A stretch of DNA of 64,000 nucleotides from Cordylochernes scorpioides (GCA_030710605.1 CP092879.1:45880626-45944625); one strand, 5' to 3'; counted from the first letter of the stretch, positions 18,464 to 28,956 are shown. Translations and numbers: made by a program. The notes: generated from the sequence alone by a model not told the origin.

Positions 18464-18960
18464 AATTTGAGACTCATAGAGAGGAGGCATGATATCACCT
18501 CAATGATGATTGCACCAAGGACCATCACGGAGGCAGGGAATCTTGTGTACATTACACAAGGTACCTCTGACAGCTCTTTACGTATTCAAGGAACCATCCT
18601 GGGGTTTATGATTTTGTCCTTGTGAAAGTTCTGACAGCAACCTTTTCTGTTATTCTTCATGGCCTCAGTCTTCTACTGGCCTTTCCTAAAGGCCTAGGAC
18701 TTGAGACCAAGGCCTTCATGAACAGTTCTGTCAATTGTCATTTGGTCAATTTCCACTTCCTTATGATGGCTTTCATTCTCTATCCTAAGGAATTTGCTAA
18801 TCTTCTTCTTAACATTTTGATAAATCTTTGTCTTTTAACCTGTCCAATAAATTCAAGGTGTTTTCTCTTTGATAAGGTACAATTTAGCTGCTGGAGTATC
18901 ATATTTTCAATTTGTAATCATGAATATACTGTATACATTGTAATGTTACACTTTATATGA
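18464..18960 (-). pseudogene. Possible Tc1/mariner-like transposase remnant
   Basis: On the minus strand, between about 18900 and 18600, fragments such as MTIDRTVHEGLGLKS and TEAMKNNRKG resemble the second helix-turn-helix and the linker of Tc1/mariner-like transposases. They are broken by several stops and frame changes. No catalytic domain or termini were seen. The plus-strand open frame at 18622-18960 is the antisense of this region. Confidence 0.35.
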
Positions 18961-20245
18961 ATAGAAATATAAAAGAAAAAAAAAAAAAAGATAAATATCA
19001 ATATACAAGATTTTATTTATTTTTAAGTTCTGCCAAATTTTTCGTTCCAATTTTCTTGCTTCACCCTTTATAAAATGAAATTTTAAAGATGCTTTATATA
19101 AAAAGGTACTATTTCTTCTTTTTTAAAATTTTTATTTGACCACACGCTTTTTTTTTTAAATCAAAACATAAAACAACTAACTATTTGCAACATTAGACTA
19201 CTGAGCTTGTGGGAGATGTGGGTTATAAATCTCTCTCTCTCTCAACATTTGATTCAAATCGTTTATTTTATATTAATGATTTTTGGTTTTGAAAAAAAAA
19301 AAAGGTAAATTTTGTGGCATATATACCACTTGTGAAAATTATCTAAAATAGCCAAATTTTAGGAATAATAGGATCGGCCCCCTCTTATGAATAATCATAT
19401 GAAAGAGAAGCTACCTTCCTATTGTTTCACTACAAGTTCTTTAGCCATTAATATTGGACAAAAAAAAAATTATCAAAATTTCTAATATATTTTAAATTTC
19501 CTTTACCTTTAATAAAAGATTTAACGCCTCAAAATTACTCGAAGAAACCATTATTCATATCATAAATCGGAACAACAGTATAATTTTGTAAACAAATGAT
19601 TTTGGTCAAAAATATATTTTAAAAATTAGAATAATGATATTATAATAAAATATAGGTTATTTATCATCTGTTGGAGAATTACTCTAGTATTAAATTTTTC
19701 ATAGAAAAATCAATATAAATTACTTACTAAAATTATTCAATCATAAGTTCAGAAATGTTTAATTCTAAGATAGCGTTTGATTCAAGGCGTTTATCCCACC
19801 AATCAGGTTTACTCTTTCTATTGAATGATTGCCCGAAGAAAAATGGTAGCTGTTTCCTCCAGTTGAAAAGAATCGAGCTATTCTTCCGCTAAATAATATC
19901 TTTCATCTATCATAAAGATAGAGGTTGACTGGCAGGCATTCATACTTCTATGAAAAATAGACACTTCTGCCAGTGAGAGTTTTTTTTTTCATCTTTCATC
20001 TAATCTTTCATCTAATCAATCGCATGTCACAATCTTTTCACTTTAAAATTAATGTATAATCTTATAATATTTATCCCCAAAATTAAACATCAGCTCAAAA
20101 TTAACTATAGATTTTTAAATATTCGCTTTTTTTTTTAAAGATAGAACCTTATTTTCAACTACTTTCTGTTTAAAAAAAAAAAAAAAGAATAGAAGCTCTT
20201 TTAACTAATATTGAATTATCAATTCAATAGATGTGAATCCCCTGT
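18961..20245. other. AT-rich sequence without recognised features (intron 1)
   Basis: Long stretch rich in A and T runs, including (ct)n at about 19231-19242. No exon, RNA gene or repeat family of this window recognised. Confidence 0.4.
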
Positions 20246-20251
20246 ATATGA

Positions 20252-20392
20252 ATTAAATAATGCAACCGGTTCTGGAGATAAGTTTCTCTACATTTTTATT
20301 GCAATCTCAAGCATCGCGGTAATGCCTGAAAGCTTGAGATAGCAATAAAAATGAAAAGAAACTCATCTCCAGAAACCTGTTGTATTATTTAA
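20252..20392. repeat. Hairpin element
   Basis: Arms about 20252-20312 and 20332-20392 pair through ttctggagat, 'tttttattgc' and 'ctcaagc' and their complements, with a loop of about 20 bases. It lies about 600 bp inside intron 1 from exon 1. Confidence 0.7.
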
Positions 20393-20579
20393 TATCGAAT
20401 CGTGCCAACATGGCACTAGGTAATCGAGGTATTAAAGAATGAATAGGTTCCAAAGAAAATTTAAATTTTACATAATAAACAATGGACGCAAGAAAATACT
20501 AATTTGATTGCGTCGAAAAATAAAGAAATTGAAAATTGGACAAATCATTTAAAAGTTTTCGAAAATAAGTTTTTTTCTC

Positions 20580-21733
20580 AACGTTGGCAAAAGCCCAAAA
20601 CTCCATAAACAAAAGGCCTGGGATTTCCAGTCTAGTCAGCAAAAATCACGCAGACTGATTCCTTCGCAGCCAGGCCATCTCAGAAACCAAGGAAGAAAAC
20701 AAAATATGTTGTTACAGAGGTCAGAAGCACCAGCAGCAGAATCTAGTCAAGGATATGTCGGCAGCTGCTTTATCGAGTGAAGCGCGGACTTCCACCAAGT
20801 CCAATATATGATGGCGCTGGGACAGATGCTGGGCAAGTTATCGGTGTACCAGCTAACAAAGCTGTCTGATCAGCGTCGAATTGGTAGAGCGCCTGGTTAA
20901 GGAGAGCCTCATCATTTAAACCACCCTACTGAAAGCTTTTCCATATAGTAAAAGGGCAGAAAAGATAATAATTAGGAATCTTCCACTTACCATCAAAAGC
21001 GAAGACGTCATCGCGGCGCTGCGGTCCAATTGCAGGGTTGTCTACCTGACACACGAAATTGTGTCCAGCGACGGTTACACTTAGATCACTGACAACAGGA
21101 AGGTCTTCCTCCTTCTGAATGAATGACTGAAACTTCACCAGCTCCCTGCCAAGCTGAGATCATCTCCAAAGGAGAGTCTACACACGGCCTACATTACCTA
21201 AGGCGTTGAGTGTAGCAAATGCCACCGAAAGACCACCGACGAGCCTCCTGTTATTTGAGAACTCACAGAAGTAGTTAAGCTCATCTCCAGGACACCCAGT
21301 GTCAACCGGTGTCGACGCCTACATTCCCTCAGCCTATGCCTTCCACAAATACGCAGCATCTACATCGGCTGCGGGGGGTTCTGACATCATCTAGCAGATC
21401 TCTGTGATACCTTATAGCCATATCGCCTCTTCGCCCACGGCGAACCATTCCGTTTCTCCCCAGGAGACTCCAGCTACCAAGGCATCTTCTCCGGCGCCGA
21501 GCACCAGCCCGTTGCCGTTACATCCAGAGTCTTCCTCAACCATTACTGCACCAACAACAGACCCTGCCAAAGAGATCTAGGCCAAGGCTGCACCAACCAA
21601 CCAATCTTCTACTTCCAGACCCCAAAAGAAACAGCCTCCCCAGATCACGTTACAACAGGTTGAGGAGCTGTTTGAGATATTCGATACTAACTCCTTTCTA
21701 GAACCCCTATATAGAAAATTTTCAATGCACGAA
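20580..21733 (+). pseudogene. Degraded Ser/Pro-rich open-frame remnant, unclassified
   Basis: Plus-strand segments with coding-like composition, notably about 21440-21580 (ATKASSPAPSTSPLPL) and 21600-21720 (QITLQQVEELFEIFDTNSF), are broken by stops. Low-complexity Ser/Pro linkers of this kind are common in retroelement ORF1 or gag proteins, but I recognise no domain. Exon 1 of the COMMD9-like gene overlaps this region on the other strand, so part of the GC-rich composition may belong to that gene's 5' end. Confidence 0.25.
20991..21011 (-). CDS. COMMD9: COMMD9-like gene, candidate exon 1 (start codon, 7 codons)
   Basis: ATG at 21011-21009 opens a 7-codon frame (MTSSLLM) that ends exactly at a strong donor, GTAAGT (20990-20985), in phase 0. 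Joined to exon 2 this gives SLLM-ATSK, in the position of the SLLK-ASSK segment that I recall at the start of vertebrate COMMD9, which has about ten more residues. The exon sits in the most CpG-rich stretch nearby (20995-21080), as expected for a 5' end. A 5' untranslated region would extend to roughly 21100-21160. An alternative frame through the same donor (20991-21139) is also open but matches nothing. No transcript evidence; another upstream exon cannot be excluded. Confidence 0.5.
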
Positions 21734-21912
21734 ATAGAAATCGCCGGTCTTTTTTTTTTTTATGAAGCAGAGACAATTTTGTTCACACTTGGAAATCTCG
21801 TGTGTCGTCAATAAAGATCACTGTGTATCTTGTGTATCATTGTCTGAATCCCTATATACATGCTAAAAGGTACAACTTCCTTAAGTTTTGTTCATGAGTG
21901 TATGCATTTTAA
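21734..21912 (+). mobile_element. Short TIR element, family B, copy 2
   Basis: Contains acaattttgttcacacttgg, an AATAAA hexamer, 'attgtctgaatcc' and the 3' end 'aaggtacaacttccttaag'. The 5' terminus is replaced by a T run. Confidence 0.6.
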
Positions 21913-22440
21913 GTAACAAAAGAGTAAAATTAGGAATTTTGACAAATGATTCATGGGTTGATCGAAAAATATCCATTCATCCTCTTCATATTCATAGAAA
22001 AAAACATTTTATCCAACAGATATAGAAACTTGGAAGAGGGAATGATGCGATTTAATAACGCGTGATTAACGTTTTACATTATCAATTTTACAGAAACAAT
22101 TACATTATAAAACTTTAGTAATATCTAACACGTACATGTGTAATTCTATAAGAAAATCCTCTAGAATGGTGTCAGTTTGTCGTCGGAATATATTGACTTT
22201 TACTTTGTCTGCGGTCATTTTCTTTTGAGAAAGTAGTTTAAAATACTCATTGCTTTCTGCTGTCAAGATGTGTGGAGCATACCAATTCGGCATGCCAATT
22301 GGCAACCAATTTTGAACTAATTGAACACCTCACTTCAGTTGTAGTCTTTGCACTAAAACACTGAAAGAATGGTACAGAGGTGAAAAGAGAGCAATGAGCA
22401 ATAATTTAGCGAGAGCCCACTGATCACTCGAATAACTGCT
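21913..22440. other. Unclassified sequence with one 66-codon minus-strand frame
   Basis: The frame at 22105-22305 (minus; contains NEYFKLLSQKKMTADKVKV) has protein-like composition but no family that I recognise and no clear splice partner. It could be a transposon fragment or chance. Confidence 0.25.
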
Positions 22441-22700
22441 ACTTGTGAATGACGGACCCTTATAAACGGTTGGTCTCGAGGACCACGCCATCACCATCTC
22501 TTCAGCAGCGAAGCACGCGTTCTACGTTTTCTTCGTAGATCGCGAAATGCGTGGTGTCGCTGGAGAACCGCTTGCGATTCTCCACCAAACTCTGCTGTAG
22601 TGGCAGTCATTGTATATAGCTATGTCTGTAGAAGAATTATAAAGATACGATAGCTTGTACTTTGCACGAATAAAGAAACGCATTGCTACTGTTTATATTC
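22441..22700 (+). other. Structured segment, possible solo LTR
   Basis: Contains two nested hairpins at 22500-22592 (tctacg/cgtaga; ggagaa/ttctcc), a TATATA stretch at 22615 and an AATAAA hexamer at 22669. These are LTR-like features, but no target duplication and no second copy were found. Confidence 0.3.
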
Positions 22701-23454
22701 TTATTTTATTATATATATCTAATTATTATTTAAAAATAATAGTGAAGTCTGTACACTTTTGCATGTATTGACAAGATGTCAATTAAATTATGTTAATTGT
22801 GTAAAGAACGAAGAGGCAATAATGCACCTGCCTATCCAGATATTCCTTCATCCATTGCTCCCGTTACTCACAGTCCTGAGTACCCGTGAAGTGATAGAAG
22901 GGTGATATAGGTACATGTTCTGTGTACTTATACTGTTCTAAAATTTCTGTCACCATATCACCATGGTGTTAATGGAACATCTGGTCTTGCCAGGTGGGAA
23001 AAGTGGGACGTCCTGGCTCCTGATTAGTTTCAGACACCTATAACATCGCCTGGTATTATGATATCTTTCAGGAGTTCTTGATATCCAGTTTGTATGATTC
23101 AGTCCTGAGTACCCAATACCTAATCCGCCAAAGAAATTACAATCTATACAGCATTACAGATCTGTAAATAAGAAGATGAAAACGGCTTTCAAGATATTTT
23201 CACACGCGCTCAATCCTAATGACAATGCAAGTATGCAAAATTTCAGACGCCTAGATCGACAGGAAATATGTAAATTTTAATTTATTTTTAATGCACTGTC
23301 ATCATTATTAGGCCTTTTCTTTTGTGCCCTTCTTGCATTTTTCAAATAAATAGATGTGTCATAGACTCAAAACCGCAGTTTAAATATAAATGATATTTTT
23401 CAATTGTGTGTGTCCTAATACACCAGGAAACAGTAAGAACTAAGGAACAAAAAT
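22701..23454. other. No recognised feature
   Basis: The phrase cagtcctgagtaccc occurs twice (22871 and 23100), otherwise no structure, exon or repeat of this window was noticed. Confidence 0.35.
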
Positions 23455-23535
23455 TGTGTTACACAGAGTTATTGTATGAATCCAGATATATATGCTAAAA
23501 GGTACAACTTTCTTAAATTTTGTCCATGAGTGGAT
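23455..23535 (+). mobile_element. Short TIR element, family B, copy 3 (3' end only)
   Basis: Holds only the last block of the family ('attgtatgaatcc', 'aaggtacaactttcttaaat') and the terminus TTTTGTCCATGAGTGGA, the complement of the family start. Confidence 0.6.
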
Positions 23536-24325
23536 TTAAAACCTCCAGACTATCCCGTATGGCCTTCCACAAACCTAGTATCCCCCTAAGTGGTGTATCA
23601 TATTTCACCTATAATTTTTAGAATACCTAATTTTATAGTTAAAATATATAAAGTTCACCTCTCCACAGACGTCAAAATAGACTCTATTGACCACCTCCGC
23701 AAACTAGAAACCTCGGCGAATTTGGCGAAACCGCTGAGAGTGTTCACCACTGATGAGCCAAGCCCTCTCATTCAATAACTTATCATTTTAATAAGGTCTG
23801 TAGAGATAATATTTAACGATATTATTAAAAAGAAACACATTGCCAAAAATTAATTGTTACGAATTTTAGTAGCCTTGGGTTAGTGACAAAGCCACAACAC
23901 CAGCTTTGGAAAACTGAGAAAGCCCGCCTGGAGACCAGGGTTTCGGGATAATGGCCTTCTTCAGCCATAACACTCTACGAAAAGGGTTATTAAATCGGTC
24001 GAATTTACCAAGATTTACCGAATTTACAATCAGGCCTTGCCACTCACTTGCTTGGTAAATTCGATCGATTCCATAGCCCCTCTCGTAGGATGTTATGAAA
24101 TCGAAGCCGCCCCTGTACTGATGAGGGTCAAAGCCCGAAACCATGGTATACAGGTTGTTGGCTTTTGTCTGAATTTGTCAAAACTGGTGTTGTGGCTTAT
24201 TCTTCATCATCACCAGTAAAGGTTTTCACTAGCGTGATGCCATCGTTCTTATGCACAATTAAAGGGAGAGGTGCCTCTATTGGCTCATGTGTAGATATGT
24301 GATGCATTTACAGTAAAATTCTATA
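23536..24325. other. Unclassified sequence with short coding-like scraps
   Basis: Short open frames at 23590-23778 (plus) and 23866-24144 (minus) have protein-like stretches but end at chance stops, and I recognise no family. They may be remnants of mobile elements. Confidence 0.25.
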
Positions 24326-24695
24326 TACAGTTACGAGCGTCATGCGTGGCCTCTGTCACGGTTTGCTTTTTTTTTTGGAATGGCGCCCTCCTATTGGTCG
24401 GCTACGATCACGCCACCTTTGCCCCCCCCCCATACTATTGTGTTGGAGCGGGTCGCTCCTTAAATAAATGCATATATTAGTTAATAACCAAATGGAATCC
24501 TCTCTTTCTTTTTCCCAGTAAGAGACGCCTACGGAAGCCAACAGTACATAGACAGATAAAGCACATAGGCTATAGTTATTAACTAAAATATGCATTTATT
24601 TAAGGCGCCAATTTATAATTGTAACAAATAGTATTTGAATAAAAACATTCAATCGGGTAAAACACGGGCGTTGCCCGGGTCATTCGGCTAGTCAG
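24326..24695 (-). mobile_element. Dispersed element family D, copy 1
   Basis: Reverse-oriented relative of 28050-28490. Shared blocks: GCCGAATGACCCGGGCAACG (complement at 24675-24694), 'aatgcatatattagttaata', and 'gtggcgtgatcgtag'. Inside is a hairpin whose arms (gcatatattagttaataac and complement) enclose about 90 bases. This copy has a C run at 24420-24431. Confidence 0.75.
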
Positions 24696-25333
24696 TTTCT
24701 AACTACCATGATTATTATGTCCTGTATCCGCGTGTACTTGGGTTAGCAAAAAATATCGATAAAAGAATTTTTAAAAAATGTTATAATTTTCATTGGGCTA
24801 CAATAACTTTTTGTGGTGATGGTGGTGTCTTGTCCACAAGAAAAGGGGGGGGGGGGGGGGGGTGCCATTGCCCCATTAGTCAACCACATTTCAGAGTTCC
24901 CTGTAGGCCTTCACGGTTGCTGTAGCGGCCTAGCCCTACAGGGCAGTCCCTTACTTGTGCTGCTTCTCCCTCCCGCCACGTAGAGGAAGGGGTTGGACTT
25001 CTGGGCTAACTTTTTGTATAAGGTTTGATAGAAAATTTCAAACTTCAGGTGCAGGGGCATCTTTCAGAGAGACTGGTGTCAACATCCAAACACCAGTCCA
25101 CTTAAATGTCATTTTTTTTCAAACAAAAACAAGGAACTTCCCGCCATGTCCCAATCGCTCCATATGATTACGGTCTACTTAAGTCAACAACCAGTTTCTG
25201 GCAAGGACATTCATGATAGCAATTCCATCTACCTGTTATTACGACTGGATTTTCTCTATTGGAGATGGCTTCATTATTTGTCTAATAGGATGATGAAGTT
25301 TGTCCTTTTTGTTGAAAATTTGAATTTTATATA
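24696..25333. other. Unclassified sequence with an 18-G run
   Basis: A homopolymer of 18 G at 24845-24862 could form a G-quadruplex and is a likely sequencing trouble spot. No exon was recognised in the open frames at 24955-25340. Confidence 0.35.
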
Positions 25334-25508
25334 CAGTTAAACCTCTCTTTAGCGGACACCCTGCTAGCAGACACCTCTCTACAAAGGACAGTTTTCATTT
25401 GCAAAATTACCATTTTTGCAATTTAGCAACTCTCCGATAAGAGGACACCTCTACCTAAAGGACACTTTGGCTCTGCAATTAAGTGTCCTTTACAAGGAGG
25501 TTCTACTG
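25334..25508 (-). mobile_element. Pogo/Tigger-type MITE, copy 4
   Basis: 175 bp, ends CAGTTAAACCTC and GGAGGTTCTACTG, flanked by TA. Oriented opposite to copy 5 at 25800 and separated from it by a palindromic core. Confidence 0.85.
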
Positions 25509-25614
25509 TACTGTGAAAATATAATAGAAAAAAATAAAAAGGTCAGGTGTTGATATCAAAAAACAAAGTAGAGGCATATCCTGATCACTAACATGAACGT
25601 TATTTAGATAACAG

Positions 25615-25629
25615 AGCGCCATCTACTGG
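25615..25629 (-). promoter_or_regulatory. CTCF-like motif (left arm of palindrome)
   Basis: On the minus strand CCAGTAGATGGCGCT agrees with the CTCF core consensus CCASYAGRKGGCRS. Sequence match only; binding is inferred. Confidence 0.4.
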
Positions 25630-25677
25630 AACAGAAATAAACTAAACGTTGATTTAACCTGTTTCTTGATTTCTGTT

Positions 25678-25692
25678 TCACTAGATGGCGCT
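25678..25692 (+). promoter_or_regulatory. CTCF-like motif (right arm of palindrome)
   Basis: TCACTAGATGGCGCT, one base off the CTCF core consensus, facing away from the motif at 25615. Confidence 0.35.
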
Positions 25693-25799
25693 CTGCAATC
25701 TAAATAACGTTCATGTTAGTGGTCAGGATATACCTACTTTGTTTTTGATATCAACACCTGACCTTTTTATTCTTTTTTTTCTATTATATTTTCACAGTA

Positions 25800-25977
25800 C
25801 AGTAGAACCTCCCTGTAAAGGACAACACCTAATTGTAGAGCTAAAGTGTCCTTTAGGGAGAGGTGTCCTCTTATTGGAGAGTTGCTAAATTATAAAAATG
25901 GTAATTTTTCAAATGAAAACTGTCCTTTGTGGAGAGGTGTCCGCTAGCGGGGTGTCCGCTAAAGGGAGGTTCTACTG
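25800..25977 (+). mobile_element. Pogo/Tigger-type MITE, copy 5
   Basis: 178 bp, ends CAGTAGAACCTCC and GGAGGTTCTACTG, TA on the left, TC on the right. Mirror image of copy 4. Confidence 0.85.
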
Positions 25978-26089
25978 TCTTTGTTTTTGAAGTTTATATT
26001 GTGTTAATGCTTTTGATTAACATGCCATACATCATTATCAAAATTATCAGGTGACATGGGATGTTAGGATATGTAAACGTCTGTGTTTC

Positions 26090-26451
26090 TCACTATTACA
26101 TCGCACGCACACCAAAAATTCAAAGAAAAGAATGAACCCCTTTATAAAAAAAGAACCCAAAAGTAATCCTTGGATAATAGTTGTTACACCAAACAAAAAA
26201 GATAATATGATTAAAGAATACCATGACCATATGTTCTGTGGCCATTTAGAAGTTGCAAGAACGACATACCGACTGAAAAATAAATATTATTAACCCTCTA
26301 TTCTAAAAGATGTCTCGAACTATGTAAAAACTTGTCACCTTTTCCAGAATCGTAAAGGAACAAGCCAATTTCCTTCAGAATATTTTCAGCCTATACCTTC
26401 AGTAAATTTGCCATCTGAAAGAGATTGGTATAGATTCTTGGGCCCTATGGA
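26090..26451 (+). pseudogene. Ty3/gypsy-type integrase zinc-finger fragment
   Basis: From about 26165 the plus-strand frame reads IIVVTPNKKDNMIKEYHDH, GHLEVARTTYRLKNKYY, a stop at 26291-26293 where the family has Trp, and then without frame change PSILKDVSNYVKTCHLFQNR. This is the HHCC zinc-binding domain at the start of gypsy-type integrases. The last Cys of the pair is Phe (CHLFQ), so the finger is damaged. It then meets the border of the family-B element at about 26452. Confidence 0.75.
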
Positions 26452-26592
26452 CCAACTTAAGAAAGTGGTACTTTTTAGCATGTATATCGGAATTCAGACA
26501 ATAACTATTAAAGATATTTGATACACAGTAGCCTTTATGGAAGACACACGAGATAACCAAGTATAAACAAAATTGCCTTTGTCAACCGTCGA
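26452..26592 (-). mobile_element. Short TIR element, family B, copy 4
   Basis: Reverse copy (aacttaagaaagtggtac, then 'attcagacaataactatta', then 'acacgagataaccaag') lying between two gypsy integrase pieces. Confidence 0.6.
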
Positions 26593-26745
26593 CATCAATA
26601 CCTCCAGCAAATTATCCATTTGAAAGAGTTGGTATAGATTTCTTGGGCCCTATGAATATTGGAGTATAGGATGTTGGGTTTTTACTAATGACAGACTGGA
26701 GATGAGAAATACTGAATCTTTCCTAACTACTGCAATAATCATAAT
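26593..26745 (+). pseudogene. Second gypsy integrase fragment (start of the catalytic core)
   Basis: PPANYPFERVGIDFLGPM holds the first catalytic Asp of the DDE core (GIDFLGP). It then stops after about 25 residues. It overlaps in content with the end of the first fragment (LPSERDWYRFLGP) at only about 80% by eye, so the two come from different element copies. Confidence 0.65.
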
Positions 26746-26756
26746 CATCACAATTA

Positions 26757-26850
26757 TTAATGCCACTGAGTAGTGCTCCCAGTCTTAATGACAAAGACAG
26801 ACGCATTCTACTTCACACAGTGTGGAGATAAGAAAGAAGAAGAAGATCAC
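26757..26850 (-). repeat. Dispersed repeat family A, reverse fragment
   Basis: Complement of 2009-2085 (cactgagtagtgctccc, then 'aatgacaaagacagacgcat', then aagaaagaag). Confidence 0.75.
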
Positions 26851-27136
26851 AATCATTAAATGTATTCTATATTAATGCGTTGGTTGTCTTATAAATTGCT
26901 GTATTATAACTATAGTATAGCAAAATTCTGGTTGAAAGCCGGTTCGGTCTACTTCGCCTCACAGCTTTCTAGTACTGGTAGTTACTCCATATACCAGGGA
27001 TGTTTGTTGACCTCCCAATTTAGGTCCGTTTAGCCCTGTTTCTAAACAATTACCTCTTACTTAAGATGTTGTCATCACCATGCATGGATGGTCTTGGTGA
27101 TAGAGACTAATGGACTCGTATATCTACACTCTTGTA
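26851..27136. other. No recognised feature
   Basis: No exon, RNA gene or repeat of this window was noticed. Confidence 0.35.
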
Positions 27137-27318
27137 CAAAACTTCAGGAAGTTGTACCTTTTATCATGTATATCTGGATTCAGACAATAAATCTGAAAGA
27201 TATTTGACACATAGTGACCTTTATTGGAGACTCACGAGATAACCAAGTGTAAACAAAATTGTCTCTGTCGATCAGCGACATCAAAATATGAAACTTCCTT
27301 AAGTTTTGTTCATGGGTG
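27137..27318 (-). mobile_element. Short TIR element, family B, copy 5 (most complete)
   Basis: Inverted ends: ttgtacaaaacttcaggaag at the left and acttccttaagttttgttca at the right. The inner blocks are as in the other copies, including the complement of AATAAA. About 180 bp and non-coding. Confidence 0.7.
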
Positions 27319-28045
27319 TATAGTCTATAGACCTGAGAATTCTGTGTATGCTATTATAATAAATAAAATGTCTTATCTGTGAAATGTACAAAGTTTACTT
27401 GAACGTGGCACTCTCTCTCTCTATATAAGTTTAAATATCAAGATATACTTCTATCGCCCATCAATAACGGAAAGGAAGATTCCAATAACGATAAAAACAT
27501 ACTTTAATCATAATGTTTTATAATTAATTTTAGGAATTTTCCATAATATACATTGTGTGTGTGTGTTTGGCTGAGTATATATCTAAACTGAAATATTCTG
27601 ATTACAAAAAGTCTTCATTTTAAATGGCTACTTGTAATTCAGAGATAAACACAATTACCTCTTGGCCTCCAGATCATTCATGAAAATAGCCTCCTTTTTG
27701 ATATCTTTAGTTGCAATAATGGAGTCAACATAGACTATCTGGCATTGGTATCGCTATTTACACCATTAAAATCCTTAAAAAAATCACCTTTCTCACACTA
27801 AACACATCCAATTTTACAATTCAGAACTCTTAGCAATATATACTGTTCAATAAAACATCAATATCACACACTTGCACCCTTAAAAACTGTTTTCCCAGCC
27901 ATATCACAGCCACAGAATATCTTCTAAAGAGCATTGCCAAATCAATAAACAAACTCTCAGCCAAAAGGTATTTCACTGTACCGTGATTTCAAGATCATGT
28001 TAAAACCGCTGAAAATGAACAGCATACAAGCTACTTGTACTTATA
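27319..28045. other. AT-rich sequence without recognised features
   Basis: Short (tg)n run at 27554-27566. No exon or RNA gene seen. Confidence 0.35.
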
Positions 28046-28490
28046 CTTGTACTAGCCGAATGACCCGGGCAACGCCCGTGTTTTACCCGATTGAATGCTT
28101 TTATTCAAATACTATTTGTTACAATTATAAATTGGCGCCTTATATAAATGCATATATTAGTTAATAACTATAGCCTATGTGCTTTATCTGTCTATGTACT
28201 GTTGGCTTCCGTAGGCGTCTCTTACTGTGAAAAAGAAAGAGAGGATTCCATTTAGTTATTAACTAATATATGCATTTATTTAAGGTGCGACCCGCTCCAA
28301 CACAATAGTTACAAAAACCAAAAAGCGATTGGGGGGGCATGATGGGGGGGCAAAGGTGGCGTGATCGTAGCCAACCAATAGGAGAGCGCCATTCCAAAAA
28401 AAAAAAAAAAAGCAAACGGTGACAGAGATGAAAACTGAAGAATTAAGAACGCATGACGCTCGTAACTGTATATAGAATTTTTCAGTAGAC
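28046..28490 (+). mobile_element. Dispersed element family D, copy 2
   Basis: Starts ACTAGCCGAATGACCCGGGC and ends near aactgtatatagaattttt. It is the inverted counterpart of 24326-24695, 3.4 kb away. It has an internal hairpin (gcatatattagttaataact with its complement) and a 16-A run at about 28397-28412. Confidence 0.75.
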
Positions 28491-28956
28491 TCTGTTCTTG
28501 AGCTTCCCTTGAAGTTAGACGACACTTCTCACCCCCACTGTGATCTTCTCCGTTCCATCAAGGCCCAATGTCAACTGGAATGGATATCCCAACCCCCGAC
28601 TGGCGCAGAGCAGAGACACAAGGAACTAGGGACAATGACCTTCCTTAGCGGCTACAAGGTTGTTCCGCTATGTGCCAATTGTAACTCCTAACCCCTTCTT
28701 TGACTGCATCGGCCCATCCGCTATGAGCTCTTCCTATCTCCAGCAAATGCCATCGAAAAGTTACGCAAACATCCTTATAGGATTGAAGGGAGATAAGCTA
28801 GTAAAGGGGTATATAAACACAGAAACCTATATCTTTCGTTAGTAAGAATTAATTTTAAAACCTTGTAAATTCCTGAAGTATATAGCTGAGTCGATATAAA
28901 TATGTCAATGTAATGAGTAAGAGGAGAGCGTTTAAATTATATATGCGTAGTGAATT
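28491..28956. other. Unclassified sequence
   Basis: Open frames at 28509-28691 and 28660-28842 in different frames have protein-like composition, but no family or splice structure that I can support. Confidence 0.25.

Larger units (their letters stand above)
25509..25799. repeat. Palindromic core with two CTCF-like motifs
   Basis: The ends CTGTGAAAATATAATAG and its complement mark a near-perfect palindrome centred near 25654. It holds two copies of a block with 'aacatgaacgttattta' and 'agcgccatctaNtgg'. The same block occurs once at 59880-59960. With the MITEs at both sides the whole symmetric unit spans 25334-25977. Confidence 0.8.

Noticed and set aside
18367..18552. Minus-strand exon encoding FPASVMVLGAIIIE with a GT after it
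   Set aside because: Weak acceptor, no family match, and it runs into the 146-bp tandem repeat and the family-F element.
20991..21139. Alternative minus-strand exon in another frame (LVKFQSFIQKEEDLPVVSDL)
   Set aside because: Open and ends at the same good donor, but I recognise no family. The frame starting at the internal ATG fits COMMD9 exon 2 better, so this stretch is more likely 5' untranslated.
22105..22305. 66-codon minus-strand frame as a gene
   Set aside because: Protein-like, but no known motif, splice partner or second copy; kept only as an unclassified note.
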